From the NCBI RefSeq assembly GCF_003852315.1, contig NZ_CP027762.1:6057501-6121500 (forward strand): a stretch of DNA of 64,000 nucleotides, read 5' to 3'. A model generated the notes under the pieces. It was not told the DNA's origin. It worked only from the letters and a program-made list of their open reading frames with translations, and made no database searches. Each line of letters starts with the position of its first letter. Within the stretch, counting starts at the first letter, position 1. Origin of the DNA: Pseudomonas sp. LBUM920. GTDB lineage: Bacteria > Pseudomonadota > Gammaproteobacteria > Pseudomonadales > Pseudomonadaceae. Shown here one piece after another: positions 25,799 to 34,330 of the stretch. The translations under genes and the position numbers were made by a program.

Positions 25799-26563
25799 TT
25801 AGCCAACGATCCCGCGCACAATGAAGTAAAGCAGCGAAGGCCCAAGCAAACACCCCAGCCCAGTATGGAAAGTAGCCGTCAAGGCCCCATACGGCACCAA
25901 CCGCCGATCCGTCGCCGCCAACCCCGCCGTGACCCCACTCACCGTGCCGGCCAGCCCACCAAACACCATCGCCGAGCGCGGGTTATCCAGGCCCATCCAG
26001 CGCGCCGCCACCGGCGTGCCGACCATCACCAGAATCGCCTTGATCAGCCCCGTGGCAATCGACAGCGCCATCACATCCGAGGTCGCGCCAATCGCCGCAC
26101 CGGTCACAGGGCCAACGATGTAGGTCACGGCGCCCGCGCCGATGGTGGTCATGCTGATCGCATCGCGATAGCCAAACGCCCAGGCCATGCTCGCGCCGAC
26201 AATAAACGGCAGGATCGTGCCGAGCAGCAACGCAATCACACCGATCAGCCCGGCTTTGCGCGCTTCGGTGGCCTGCACTTCAAACGCGGTGGCAACAATG
26301 GCGAAATCGCGCAGCATCGCGCCGCCCATCAAGCCGATGCCGGAGAACAGCGCCATGTCCGCCAGGCCTTTTTGCCCGCCGGTGAGCGTGCCGCCGACCC
26401 AGGCCAACACCAGCCCGATCACGATGGCAATCGCCGAGCCATGAATGCGCCCGAACGTCAGGCGCTTGGACAGCACCACGGAAACCCACATCACCACCCC
26501 GACAAAGGCAAACGCGGTGACCAGGCTGTTATTTTCCAAACCTTTTTCGATCAGAGGCCACAT
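25799..26563 (-). CDS. madM: Malonate transporter subunit MadM
   Basis: This is a 254-aa integral membrane protein with many hydrophobic helices (for example GSAIAIVIGLVLAWVGG and VTYIVGPVTGAAIGA). MadM and MadL together form the two-component malonate:Na+/H+ carrier. It is the last gene of the mdc operon, starting one base after the madL stop. Confidence 0.92.
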   Translation of the reverse strand: MWPLIEKGLENNSLVTAFAFVGVVMWVSVVLSKRLTFGRIHGSAIAIVIGLVLAWVGGTLTGGQKGLADMALFSGIGLMGGAMLRDFAIVATAFEVQATEARKAGLIGVIALLLGTILPFIVGASMAWAFGYRDAISMTTIGAGAVTYIVGPVTGAAIGATSDVMALSIATGLIKAILVMVGTPVAARWMGLDNPRSAMVFGGLAGTVSGVTAGLAATDRRLVPYGALTATFHTGLGCLLGPSLLYFIVRGIVG

Positions 26564-26564
26564 A

Positions 26565-26969
26565 TCAGCGACCTCCCGCAGCAGCGATCAGCGGCTCTTC
26601 GGCGGGCAAGGGTTCGCCCTTGTGCGTGCGGCTGATCAGGGCAATGGTGCAACCGCAGACCACCACCGAACCGATGGCCGCCAGCACCGCGACCGGGCCG
26701 CCGTGCAGCGCGGTCACCACGTTTTGTTGCGCGGCCATCGCCACCACCACCGGGATGTACATGGCGCCCCAAAAGCCCACGCCCATTTCGCAGTCTTTGG
26801 TCATGCCACCGTGTTTTTGCATCCACAAGCGCGCGCAGATCAGCAGGATCATGGCGATCCCGACACCGCCCACATTGGATTTGACGCCCAGCAACACGCC
26901 GAGCATGTCGCCGAGGATCACACCCGCCAACATGCAGATCGCCAACAAGGCCACACCATAAATAATCAT
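26565..26969 (-). CDS. madL: Malonate transporter subunit MadL
   Basis: This is a 134-aa membrane protein with four hydrophobic helices (MIIYGVALLAICMLAGVILGD and NVGGVGIAMILLICARLWM). It is the small partner of MadM. GAGGAC precedes the ATG at 26969; a TTG five codons upstream is unlikely. It follows mdcH after about 65 bases. Confidence 0.92.
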   Translation of the reverse strand: MIIYGVALLAICMLAGVILGDMLGVLLGVKSNVGGVGIAMILLICARLWMQKHGGMTKDCEMGVGFWGAMYIPVVVAMAAQQNVVTALHGGPVAVLAAIGSVVVCGCTIALISRTHKGEPLPAEEPLIAAAGGR

Positions 26970-27036
26970 CGTTGTTGTCCTCAAAGTGCTTCATCGAAAT
27001 TGTTGTTTTTGTGCTTCGAAAGCCTTGGGTGGTGCT

Positions 27037-27936
27037 TTATCGGTGGCGGCGTTCCTCCTCTTGCAGCAGGGCCTGCAAGGTGTCCAGGCGCGCGCCTTCG
27101 CAGGCGATCACCGTGCCCTGCTCGAACACGCGGCGTGACAGGCCGGTGAGCACTGCGCCCGGCGGCAGCTCGATTTGCAGGCGCACGCCACGCTCGTAGG
27201 CGCTTTGCACGGTGCCGCGCCAATCGACGATGCGGCACATGTTGAAGGCCAGGTCGTCGCGCAGCTGCTCGGGGTTGTGGATCGGCCGCGCGCGGGTGCT
27301 GCTCAGGTAAGTAATGCGCGGCGCCTTGAGCGCAACGAATGCTTGCGCCAGCGCCTGGGCAGGCGCCTCCAGCAGCGCGCAATGGGACGGCACGCTGACC
27401 GCCAGGCGCTTGGCGACGCCGTTGCCCTTGATGCGCGCCGCGACGCGCTTCATCGCTTCATCGCTGCCAGCAATGACGGTTTGGTTGTCGGCGTTGATGT
27501 TGGCCAGGTACACCGGCGTTTGCGGGCTGTGGATTTCGCTCAGTATTTTTTCGACTGTGGATAACTCAGGGCCGATGATTGCGGTCATCCCGTAGCCTTG
27601 GGGATAAGCGTGTTGCATCAGCTCGCCGCGCAGGCTGACCAGTTTTACCGCGTCGGCAAACCCCAGGGCGCCCGCGATAACGGCCGCCGGGTAGGCGCCG
27701 ATGGACAGGCCCGCCACGTAATCCGGCGTGTGTTGCAGCTGACGGGCATGGGCCACGCCGACAATCAGCAGGCACAGTTGAACAGCGCGCGTACTCGCCA
27801 AGGCTTGCGCCGAATCGAGTAGGCGAACGTCTTCACCCAAGGCATCACTGGCTTCTTCCAGCACATCAGCCGCCAGCGCCTGGAGCATGCCCGTGCGTTG
27901 GGCGCCCTGCCCCGGAAACACCAGAAGGCTGCTCAT
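27037..27936 (-). CDS. mdcH: Malonate decarboxylase epsilon subunit (malonyl-CoA:ACP transacylase)
   Basis: This is a 299-aa FabD-like acyltransferase with LVFPGQGAQRTGM at the N-terminus and the nucleophile serine S78 in GLSIGAYP. It loads malonyl groups onto the MdcC carrier, activating the enzyme. The start overlaps the mdcG stop by four bases. Codons upstream of 27936 run far into mdcG and are not used. Confidence 0.94.
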   Translation of the reverse strand: MSSLLVFPGQGAQRTGMLQALAADVLEEASDALGEDVRLLDSAQALASTRAVQLCLLIVGVAHARQLQHTPDYVAGLSIGAYPAAVIAGALGFADAVKLVSLRGELMQHAYPQGYGMTAIIGPELSTVEKILSEIHSPQTPVYLANINADNQTVIAGSDEAMKRVAARIKGNGVAKRLAVSVPSHCALLEAPAQALAQAFVALKAPRITYLSSTRARPIHNPEQLRDDLAFNMCRIVDWRGTVQSAYERGVRLQIELPPGAVLTGLSRRVFEQGTVIACEGARLDTLQALLQEEERRHR

Positions 27937-28529
27937 GCCACGGCCTGCCACGGGTCGAGCACAAGGTGCGCGCCGCTGCAGGTTTTGAGCAGCACACGGC
28001 GTGAACCGCCCGCCCACTCGCGCAAGGCGACGGCGCCAAACGGGGTTTGCAGTTGCAGGTCCACGGCGCATGGCGCGGTGTCCAGAATCGCCAGCAAGTC
28101 CTCGGCATCACTGCGCTCCAGCCGCTGGGATGTGCGCAGGAGCAAATCCAGGTCGCTTTGCGCATGCAGTGCTTCAACTCCACTGGCCAACTCAAAACCC
28201 GCGCTGCCGGTGACGCCCCACGTCTCCTGCGCTAACACGGGTCGTAGTAGATCGAGCGCGCGCAACGCCGGTAAATCCCGTGATGAGGTCACACCGCACA
28301 GGGCCTCGGGCACTACTCGCCGCTGCACCGCTGCGATAGGCATCACCGCCGCAAACCGCTGCTCACGCAAACGCCCGCGCACGCCGACGGCCACCTGGCC
28401 CGGCTCGGCGATGGCGCGACGCACCACCACCGGATGGCCGGCGTTGATCGCCTCCACCACCCAAGCCGGCGCGTCGGCGGGCAGATGCGCCGGGGTCATG
28501 CCCCAAAGCAAGTCGTGAGCGTTCACCAT
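27933..28529 (-). CDS. mdcG: Malonate decarboxylase holo-ACP synthase
   Basis: This is a 198-aa nucleotidyltransferase-type protein. It transfers the phosphoribosyl-dephospho-CoA prosthetic group from the MdcB product onto the serine of MdcC. Family sequence includes HDLLWGMTPAHLP and SDLDLLLRTSQRLE (acidic metal-binding DLDLL). It overlaps mdcE by seven bases and mdcH by four. Confidence 0.92.
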   Translation of the reverse strand: MVNAHDLLWGMTPAHLPADAPAWVVEAINAGHPVVVRRAIAEPGQVAVGVRGRLREQRFAAVMPIAAVQRRVVPEALCGVTSSRDLPALRALDLLRPVLAQETWGVTGSAGFELASGVEALHAQSDLDLLLRTSQRLERSDAEDLLAILDTAPCAVDLQLQTPFGAVALREWAGGSRRVLLKTCSGAHLVLDPWQAVA

Positions 28530-29293
28530 TGCTCCCGCAGCAATTGGCGCACGTGGCTGGAAGCGGCACGGTGGGTGGCGCCCAGGCGCCCTTTTAAATC
28601 GGGGCCCGCGACATCGTTGATGGCGTGCAGCAGGCAATCACTGACGCGCACCACGTCGGCTGCCGTGGGGTGTTCAATCTGGCTGACCGACAGCGTCTCC
28701 CAGAGCAAACCAAGGCTGGCATAACTGTCGATGTCGTAGGCCATCGGCGGCACACTGGCAGCCAGGGCTTCCAGCTCTTCGACACTGCGCAGGGTCACCC
28801 GCGCCGCCGAGGCCTTGCCCATCGCATGCACCATCACGCCGGGGTCGCGCAGAGCAATCAGGCGGTTGGCCTGGTAGCCGTGGGCGAGGAACGCGCCGGA
28901 CATGGCCTTGCCCACCAGCAGCGCAATCACCGGGTGGCCGGCCAATCGCGCGCGGGCGTAGCTGTCGGCGGCGGCGGCCAGGGCCTGATGGATGCCGAGG
29001 GCTTCTTCACGGCGCCCATAGGCTTGGCTGGGCACATCGACGATGGCGATGATCGGGCGCTTGTCGCCACGGGCGATGGCGTCGTCCACCGCCTTGGCCA
29101 GGCCCCAGCCTTCCAGCAGGCCGACCTCACCATTGCGCGCACGCGGGAAACGGTTGTGCGCGTCGGTGACCACGGCGATGAAGCGCACGGCTTGCTCACC
29201 CAATACGCCGTCGGCGACTTTCAGCGAGGCCGGCAAACCATCCACAGGTGTGGCGCCAGCACTTAATGCGTTGAACCACTGCAGGCCTCTCAT
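28523..29293 (-). CDS. mdcE: Malonate decarboxylase gamma subunit
   Basis: This is a 256-aa crotonase-superfamily carboxyltransferase half. With MdcD it decarboxylates malonyl-S-ACP to acetyl-S-ACP. It contains IIAIVDVPSQAYGRREEALGIHQ and LLVGKAMSGAFLAHGYQANR. The start at 29293 (MRGLQWF) overlaps the mdcD stop as ATGA. Confidence 0.94.
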   Translation of the reverse strand: MRGLQWFNALSAGATPVDGLPASLKVADGVLGEQAVRFIAVVTDAHNRFPRARNGEVGLLEGWGLAKAVDDAIARGDKRPIIAIVDVPSQAYGRREEALGIHQALAAAADSYARARLAGHPVIALLVGKAMSGAFLAHGYQANRLIALRDPGVMVHAMGKASAARVTLRSVEELEALAASVPPMAYDIDSYASLGLLWETLSVSQIEHPTAADVVRVSDCLLHAINDVAGPDLKGRLGATHRAASSHVRQLLREQW

Positions 29294-30132
29294 GAGCGAT
29301 CTCCTTGATACAGGTCGCGAACCGTCGCCGCGTCGATCTGCGGCGTAGCATCCAGCTCGGCCAGGCGCGCCAGGTAGAAATCGACCTGACGGCTGCGCGG
29401 GTGTTCGGGCAAGCCTTGTTGCAGCAGCTCGGTAACGGTCTGCTGAATCTGCGCCACATCGTCCGCTACGTAGCGGTCGGCCAAGCCGCTGTTGAAGCGT
29501 TGTTCGCCGCCCGTGAGGCTCCAGATAAACGGGCGGTCGCGGGAGTCGTATTCGTCCAGCCCGGCTTCCTGCTCGATCACTTGCGGACCATTCAGGCCCA
29601 GGCGCGCTTCGCGGGTCACCACCAGATAGCTGCACAGCCCAGCGGCGATAGACATGCCGCCAAAGCAGCCAACAGCGCCCGCCACCACGCCGATCACCGG
29701 CTGGTACTGGCGCAGGTCGACAATCGCCGCGTGGATATCGGCAATCGCCGCGAGGCCAAGGTTGGCTTCCTGCAGGCGCACGCCGCCGGTTTCCAGCAAC
29801 AGCACCGCGCCGGTCGGGATGCCCTTGCGGTTGTCTTCGGCCGCCAATTCCAGCGCACCGGCCATTTTTGCACCGCCGACTTCACCGAGGCTGCCGCCCT
29901 GGAAGTTGCCTTCGATAGCGGCCACCACCACCGGCTTTCCGGCGATGCTGCCTTTGGCGATCACCACGCCGTCATCGGCCTGGGGCACCACGCCCTGGCG
30001 GCTGAGCCACGGCGACATCACGCGCTGGAAGGGGTCGATCAGTTCGCGATACGTGCCGGCGTCCAGCAAGGCCCTGGCCCGCTGCCGCGCACCGAGTTCC
30101 ACGAAGCTGTGTTTGCTGAGCAAGTCAGTCAT
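29290..30132 (-). CDS. mdcD: Malonate decarboxylase beta subunit
   Basis: This is a 280-aa carboxyltransferase partner of MdcE. Blocks include GVVIAKGSIAGKPVVVAAIEGNFQGGSLGEVGG, LLETGGVRLQEANLGLAAIA and VAGAVGCFGGMSIAAGLCSYL. It overlaps mdcC by eight bases, consistent with fixed stoichiometry of the MdcA-C-D-E complex. Confidence 0.95.
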   Translation of the reverse strand: MTDLLSKHSFVELGARQRARALLDAGTYRELIDPFQRVMSPWLSRQGVVPQADDGVVIAKGSIAGKPVVVAAIEGNFQGGSLGEVGGAKMAGALELAAEDNRKGIPTGAVLLLETGGVRLQEANLGLAAIADIHAAIVDLRQYQPVIGVVAGAVGCFGGMSIAAGLCSYLVVTREARLGLNGPQVIEQEAGLDEYDSRDRPFIWSLTGGEQRFNSGLADRYVADDVAQIQQTVTELLQQGLPEHPRSRQVDFYLARLAELDATPQIDAATVRDLYQGDRS

Positions 30133-30424
30133 GGCCGATCTCCTCGAAGCCTTGCTCCAGGCGCAAACGCACCACGCCGGGCGTGGCACCGAAGTCGTGG
30201 ATATCAATCTTCAAAGCGGGTGGCGTGTGCTCCTGGAAGATCCGTTCGAACAGATGCTGCCAGCGTTGTTCGGCGCCATTCACCGAGGTCTGCACCTGGA
30301 TGGTCAGCGTGCCGGGCGTGCCCGGTTCCAGCAGCACTTCCAGGTCGCCGGAGCCGACGCAACCCACCAGCGCACGGCCTTTGGGCGGCTGCCCGGCGGG
30401 GAATTCAAAGGATAAGGTTTCCAT
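30125..30424 (-). CDS. mdcC: Malonate decarboxylase acyl carrier protein (delta subunit)
   Basis: This is a 99-aa carrier. The serine that receives the phosphoribosyl-dephospho-CoA arm is S25 in VGSGDLEVL. It carries acetyl or malonyl thioesters between MdcA and MdcD-E. The start at 30424 shares a base with the mdcB TGA; a TTG one codon upstream is not needed. Confidence 0.94.
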   Translation of the reverse strand: METLSFEFPAGQPPKGRALVGCVGSGDLEVLLEPGTPGTLTIQVQTSVNGAEQRWQHLFERIFQEHTPPALKIDIHDFGATPGVVRLRLEQGFEEIGHD

Positions 30425-31257
30425 CAAAACGCTCCGTCGAGGCGGTCGATAAACAGGCAGGCGGCCAACAGGTCGGCGGCGCCGCCGGGGGAGGCATTCA
30501 GGGCCAGTAATTGGTCGTCGAGTTCGTGCAATTGGCGGCGACCGGTGAGGGTCGCGCTGCCGCCTGCGTCCAGTACGGCTTGAGCGCCGCGTTGCATGGC
30601 GTGCAAGCCTTCGGTGCCGGCGCGGTAGAGCACGCAGGTGTCGGCGAGGTTGGTCATGATGGCGAGCAAGGCGTCCAGGCGGGCGTTCTGTTCGCCAGCG
30701 TTTTGCCGGCGGCTTCTGTGCAGTTGCGGCAGGCCGCGCTGCATCACCGACGGGAAGCCCAGTTGCGCTTCTTCACGGGCACCGCGTGCGCCGTAGCGTT
30801 GTGCAACCTGGGCGCCGTGGCTCATCGGCTGCGGCGCGTAGCGGTCGTTGAGCAGGGCCAGCTTGGCCGCCGTCAGCGTGACACTGCGTGGTTCCAGCGC
30901 CGCCGCAGCAGTGAGCAAACCGAGCGCCCAGATCGCGCCGCGATGAGTGTTCACGCCATTGGTGGTGGTGAGCATCGCCTGCTCGCCTTCACGGCCAATG
31001 CGCCCGAGGGCTTCGCGCAAGGGCAAACCGACTTCACCGAACTCAAGCGCGGCTTCCGCCATCTCCTTGAACATCGGCCACAGCGACAGCGCCGAAGCGT
31101 GCATCAGGCCCAGGTGCAAATCGCTGTGGGCGCCATTGCCGCGACGGTCCACCAAGGCCGGTTTTGGCGACAAGTCCGCCTCATCTATCAATGCGTCGAC
31201 GGCCATGTCTGCCAAGCGATCAGCCAGGCTGAGTTCATGCAATTTGAGGGCGCGCAT
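30424..31257 (-). CDS. mdcB: Triphosphoribosyl-dephospho-CoA synthase
   Basis: This is a 277-aa CitG/MdcB-family enzyme that makes the prosthetic-group precursor from ATP and dephospho-CoA. Conserved blocks include TPKPALVDRRGNGAHSDL-type sequence (here LSPKPALVDRRGNGAHSD), GVNTHRGAIWALGLL and GARGARGEA-like GARGAREEAQLGFPSV. It begins directly after the mdcA stop. Confidence 0.93.
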   Translation of the reverse strand: MRALKLHELSLADRLADMAVDALIDEADLSPKPALVDRRGNGAHSDLHLGLMHASALSLWPMFKEMAEAALEFGEVGLPLREALGRIGREGEQAMLTTTNGVNTHRGAIWALGLLTAAAALEPRSVTLTAAKLALLNDRYAPQPMSHGAQVAQRYGARGAREEAQLGFPSVMQRGLPQLHRSRRQNAGEQNARLDALLAIMTNLADTCVLYRAGTEGLHAMQRGAQAVLDAGGSATLTGRRQLHELDDQLLALNASPGGAADLLAACLFIDRLDGAF

Positions 31258-32928
31258 TTACCAGCTCCTGAATTTGGCGGGCGGGTTGTACAGGCCACCG
31301 GACCACTCCACCAAGTCGGCCACGCTCTTGGCGGCCAACAGCTCGCGGGTGGCGTCGGTGCGGCGGATGCCGAGGTCTTCGGGCAACGCGATCAAGCCTT
31401 CGCGGCGCATGCGCGCGGTGTCATTGGGGTTGTGGCGCAGGCCGATGGCGGTGACGCCAGCGACGGCGGCGATCATCGCCTGGCGCTCTTCCAGCGAACG
31501 CGCCTTGTACAGGTAGGCGATGCCTTCTTCGGTGAGCAAGTGGGTGACGTCGTCGCCGTAGATCATGATCGGCGCCAGCGGCATGCCGCTTTTGCGCGCC
31601 ACTTCCACTGCATCGAGGGTCTCGACGAAGGTCGGTTTGCCGCCTTCCTGGAAGGTTTCGACCATCTGCACCACGAGTTTTTTGCCGCGTTCGAGCAGGG
31701 CTTCCGGCGCGTCGTCGTGGCGCATATCCAGCCAGGCTGGAGTGCCATGCCGACGACCGCGTGGGTCATGGCCCATGTTCGGCGCACCACCAAACCCGGC
31801 GAGGCGGCCACGGGTCACGGTGGAGGAATGCCCGTCGCCATCTACTTGCAGGGTGGCGCCGATAAACAGGTCCACCGCGTACTGGCCGGCGAGTTGGCAG
31901 AACATGCGGTTGGAGCGCATCGAGCCGTCGCGGCCGGTGAAGAACACATCAGGCCGTGCGGCGATGTAGTTTTCCATGCCCAATTCGGTGCCGAAGCAAT
32001 GCACGCTTTCCACCCAACCGCTTTCGATGGCGGGGATCAAGGTTGGGTGCGGGTTGAGGGTCCAGTTGCGGCAGATTTTGCCTTTGAGGCCGAGGGATTC
32101 GCCGTAGGTCGGCAGGATCAATTCGATGGCGGCCGTATTGAAACCGATACCGTGGTTGAGCGACTGCACATTGTGTTTTTCGTAGATGCCACGGATCGCC
32201 ATCATCGCCATCAGCACATGCACCGGCTTGATATGGCGCGGGTCGCGGGTGAACAGCGGCTCGATGTAGAACGGCTTGTCGGCCACCACCACAAAATCCA
32301 CCCAGCTTGCGGGGATGTCGACGCGGGGCAAATCGGTGACGTCATCCACCAACTGGTTGACCTGCACGATGACGATGCCATCGCTGAATGCTGCCGGCTC
32401 GATCAACGCCGGGGTGTCTTCGGTGCTGGCGCCGGTGTAGATATTGCCGGCGCGGTCGGCCATGAAACCGGCCGAGAGCACGACGTTGGGGATCAGGTCC
32501 ACCACCAGCCGCGCATAGAGTTCGATGTAAGTGTGGATTGCGCCAATTTCCAGCAGGCCGTCTTCCAGCAACTGGCTGATGCGCAGGGATTGGGTGCCGG
32601 CAAAGGAGAAATCCAGCTTGCGCGCGATGCCCTTTTCAAACAGGTCCAGATGCTCGGATCGCCCGACGCTGGGCATGATCATGTGCAAATCGTGGAGCTT
32701 GGCCGGGTCGGCCTTGGCCAGGGAGCGCGAGAGGAAGTCGGCCTGCTTCTGGTTGTTGCCCTCCAGCACCACGCGGTCGCCGGGGAGGATCAGCGCTTCC
32801 AGCGCCTCGACGATTCTGTCACAGGGCAACACCGCCCCGTCTGCGTATTTTTTGACCAGCCCGAGGCGCCGCTGCTTCTCGTCGCGCCGCCGCGTCCAGC
32901 GCGAGTCGGGGGTGATGGTTGTTGTCAT
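31258..32928 (-). CDS. mdcA: Malonate decarboxylase alpha subunit (acetyl-S-ACP:malonate ACP transferase)
   Basis: This is a 556-aa CoA-transferase-like subunit that swaps malonate for acetate on the carrier protein, starting each catalytic cycle. It contains VVLEGNNQKQADFLSRSL, FTGRDGSMRSNRM and a C-terminal VTAIGLRHNPNDTARMRREG. It is the first gene of the nine-gene unit mdcABCDEGH-madLM. The promoter must lie in 32929-33056. I see no strong sigma-70 boxes there, which fits activation by MdcR. Confidence 0.95.
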   Translation of the reverse strand: MTTTITPDSRWTRRRDEKQRRLGLVKKYADGAVLPCDRIVEALEALILPGDRVVLEGNNQKQADFLSRSLAKADPAKLHDLHMIMPSVGRSEHLDLFEKGIARKLDFSFAGTQSLRISQLLEDGLLEIGAIHTYIELYARLVVDLIPNVVLSAGFMADRAGNIYTGASTEDTPALIEPAAFSDGIVIVQVNQLVDDVTDLPRVDIPASWVDFVVVADKPFYIEPLFTRDPRHIKPVHVLMAMMAIRGIYEKHNVQSLNHGIGFNTAAIELILPTYGESLGLKGKICRNWTLNPHPTLIPAIESGWVESVHCFGTELGMENYIAARPDVFFTGRDGSMRSNRMFCQLAGQYAVDLFIGATLQVDGDGHSSTVTRGRLAGFGGAPNMGHDPRGRRHGTPAWLDMRHDDAPEALLERGKKLVVQMVETFQEGGKPTFVETLDAVEVARKSGMPLAPIMIYGDDVTHLLTEEGIAYLYKARSLEERQAMIAAVAGVTAIGLRHNPNDTARMRREGLIALPEDLGIRRTDATRELLAAKSVADLVEWSGGLYNPPAKFRSW

Positions 32929-33056
32929 GGTCGCTCCACGGGGTTTGCTGTCGTGGGCTGTACCTTAGGAGTGAACGTGGGGGGTATCAATCAAGCCCAA
33001 AGGCGGATCGTTACGGCTGGAGTAATGGATCGTCAGCAATCGTTGAGCCAGGACCA

Positions 33057-33173
33057 AATGAAGATCAAAAAGTGGGAGCGGGCTTGCTCGCGAATGCGGT
33101 GGGTCAGTTACACATTTGCCGACTGACACCCTGCATTCGCGGGCAAGCCCGCTCCCACATTTGTTCGGTGGTG
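33057..33173. repeat. REPIN, left member of a 117-bp direct repeat pair
   Basis: This REPIN, with its flanks AATGAAGA…CAAAA and TTTGTTCGGTGGTG, is repeated in the same orientation at 34331-34447 with 6 differences in 117 bases, as I count them. The two copies frame the HEPN/MNT gene pair. Confidence 0.9.
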
Positions 33174-33194
33174 TTCAGGGAAATCTCATCATTG

Positions 33195-33623
33195 TCACCA
33201 ATGGTCAGCCAACAAGTTTTCCACTTCATTCAGCAGTACTGTCGCGCCATCCATCAACTGCCCCAGCAACGCCTCGTCCTCATCCATATACCCTTCATAT
33301 TCCGCCAGGTTTCGGCGTTCATGACACAACGCCAGTAACCTCACCTGCACCCTGTTCACGTCGGCGGAGTGAATCAGACATTGAAAGACCAGATAGCGTT
33401 TTTCAGAACGATAACCCTGCAGGCGCAAAGCCGTGAGCGCGATAGCGTGGGCGGCGTTGTAGGCCAAGTCGAAACGACTGGCGAACGATAGCTGTGGATT
33501 ACCCGCATCCGTTAACCGGTCCCGTGCTGAGCGCATCAGCCCATCACACTCCTTGCGATCCGGCGGCTCAGCCTTCAAGCCACCACTACGTTGCAGATTC
33601 TCCAGATTGGCTTTGCTGTCCAT
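33195..33623 (-). CDS. HEPN-domain protein (toxin-like partner of MNT)
   Basis: This is a 142-aa helical protein. ASRFDLAYNAAHAIALTALRLQGYRS and CHERRNLAEYEGYM match the HEPN proteins that pair with MNT nucleotidyltransferases in type VII-like toxin-antitoxin modules. HEPN toxins are usually RNases, but the canonical R-x4-6-H catalytic motif is not visible; this subfamily carries RN-x-x-EYEG instead. The gene overlaps the end of the MNT gene by 38 bases, so the two are translationally coupled. The start at 33623 is inferred; ATG context is weak. Confidence 0.8.
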   Translation of the reverse strand: MDSKANLENLQRSGGLKAEPPDRKECDGLMRSARDRLTDAGNPQLSFASRFDLAYNAAHAIALTALRLQGYRSEKRYLVFQCLIHSADVNRVQVRLLALCHERRNLAEYEGYMDEDEALLGQLMDGATVLLNEVENLLADHW

Positions 33624-34215
33624 CCATGGATTCCAGGGGGTTGGCCCCAATCAGATTGATCTTTTCCTGTGCCAAGACCCGCTGCACAAAACTGTTCCCG
33701 GCATTCCATTTGCCGATCCAGTCCTCGGGGGTGTAAAGCGTCGGGTTGATGGTGCGGCCCAGCTGCTCTTCCAGCGGCATGAGCTGCTCCATGACTTCAC
33801 TGTAGTTGAGGCTTTCGCCGATCAGCATCAGATCTATGTCACTGGATGAGTGCGCCTCACCCCTGGCGATGGAGCCGTAGATAAAGGCCCAGGTTATCTG
33901 CTCCACGAACGGTGCCAATGCATTGCGCAAGGGTTCGTCCAGGCTCAGGGTCTTGCGCACGATGGCCAGCAACTCCGAGTAAATCGGGCATTGGGGGTTT
34001 GCTTGGTAGTGGGTCTGATTGCCTTGGCGCGTCATGCTCAAGATGCCCGCCAGCTGCAACCGCTCCAGCTCGCGGGTAAGGCTACCCTTGCCCACCTGGG
34101 CCCAGCGCGCGATTTCATTGGTGAAGAAACTTTGATCGGGCTTGCCGAAAAGCAGGCCCAGCACTTTCTGCTGGGTGTTGGTGAAGAGTGCAGTACTGAG
34201 CGGCAAGGTTTGCAT
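33586..34215 (-). CDS. Winged-helix–nucleotidyltransferase (MNT) protein, antitoxin-like
   Basis: This is a 209-aa protein with two parts. Residues 10-75 form a winged helix (VLGLLFGKPDQSFFTNEIARWAQVGKGSLTRELERL). Residues 105-130 carry the minimal nucleotidyltransferase signature GS-x10-D-x-D exactly: G114-S115, then D126-I-D128. In known HEPN/MNT pairs the MNT protein modifies and neutralises the HEPN protein. The fused winged helix suggests it also represses its own promoter. A double palindrome just upstream (34232-34265) is the likely operator. The ATG at 34215 is the first in frame; TTG at 34227 is possible. Confidence 0.85.
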   Translation of the reverse strand: MQTLPLSTALFTNTQQKVLGLLFGKPDQSFFTNEIARWAQVGKGSLTRELERLQLAGILSMTRQGNQTHYQANPQCPIYSELLAIVRKTLSLDEPLRNALAPFVEQITWAFIYGSIARGEAHSSSDIDLMLIGESLNYSEVMEQLMPLEEQLGRTINPTLYTPEDWIGKWNAGNSFVQRVLAQEKINLIGANPLESMDGQQSQSGESAT

Positions 34216-34231
34216 GGCAACGGCCAAAGAG

Positions 34232-34265
34232 TCCCAAAAAGGGAACGATAGGTCCCTTTTTGGGA
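34232..34265. promoter_or_regulatory. Double-palindrome operator of the HEPN/MNT pair
   Basis: TCCCAAAAAGGGA (34232-34244) and its complement TCCCTTTTTGGGA (34253-34265) are each near-palindromes and are inverted with respect to each other. Their centres are 21 bases apart, two helical turns. In minus-strand reading each is preceded by ATCGT. Site 2 lies in the promoter spacer and site 1 over the probable start point. Confidence 0.8.
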
Positions 34266-34273
34266 ACGATCAA
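34245..34273 (-). promoter_or_regulatory. Predicted promoter of the HEPN/MNT pair
   Basis: On the minus strand TTGATC (34268-34273) and TATCGT (34245-34250) are 17 bases apart, each matching four of six consensus positions. Transcription would start about 34238, inside the operator. Confidence 0.55.
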
Positions 34274-34330
34274 GTGTTAGGCGGTTGAGATACAGGAAAC
34301 GATCAATCAGCAAATACTGGGTTCGAGCCG

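Noticed and set aside
30511..33126. An 871-codon open frame on the plus strand opposite mdcB and mdcA
   Set aside because: It is a shadow of the high-GC codon pattern of the real minus-strand genes; its translation is His/Gln/Arg/Val-rich with no family resemblance and no ribosome-binding site.
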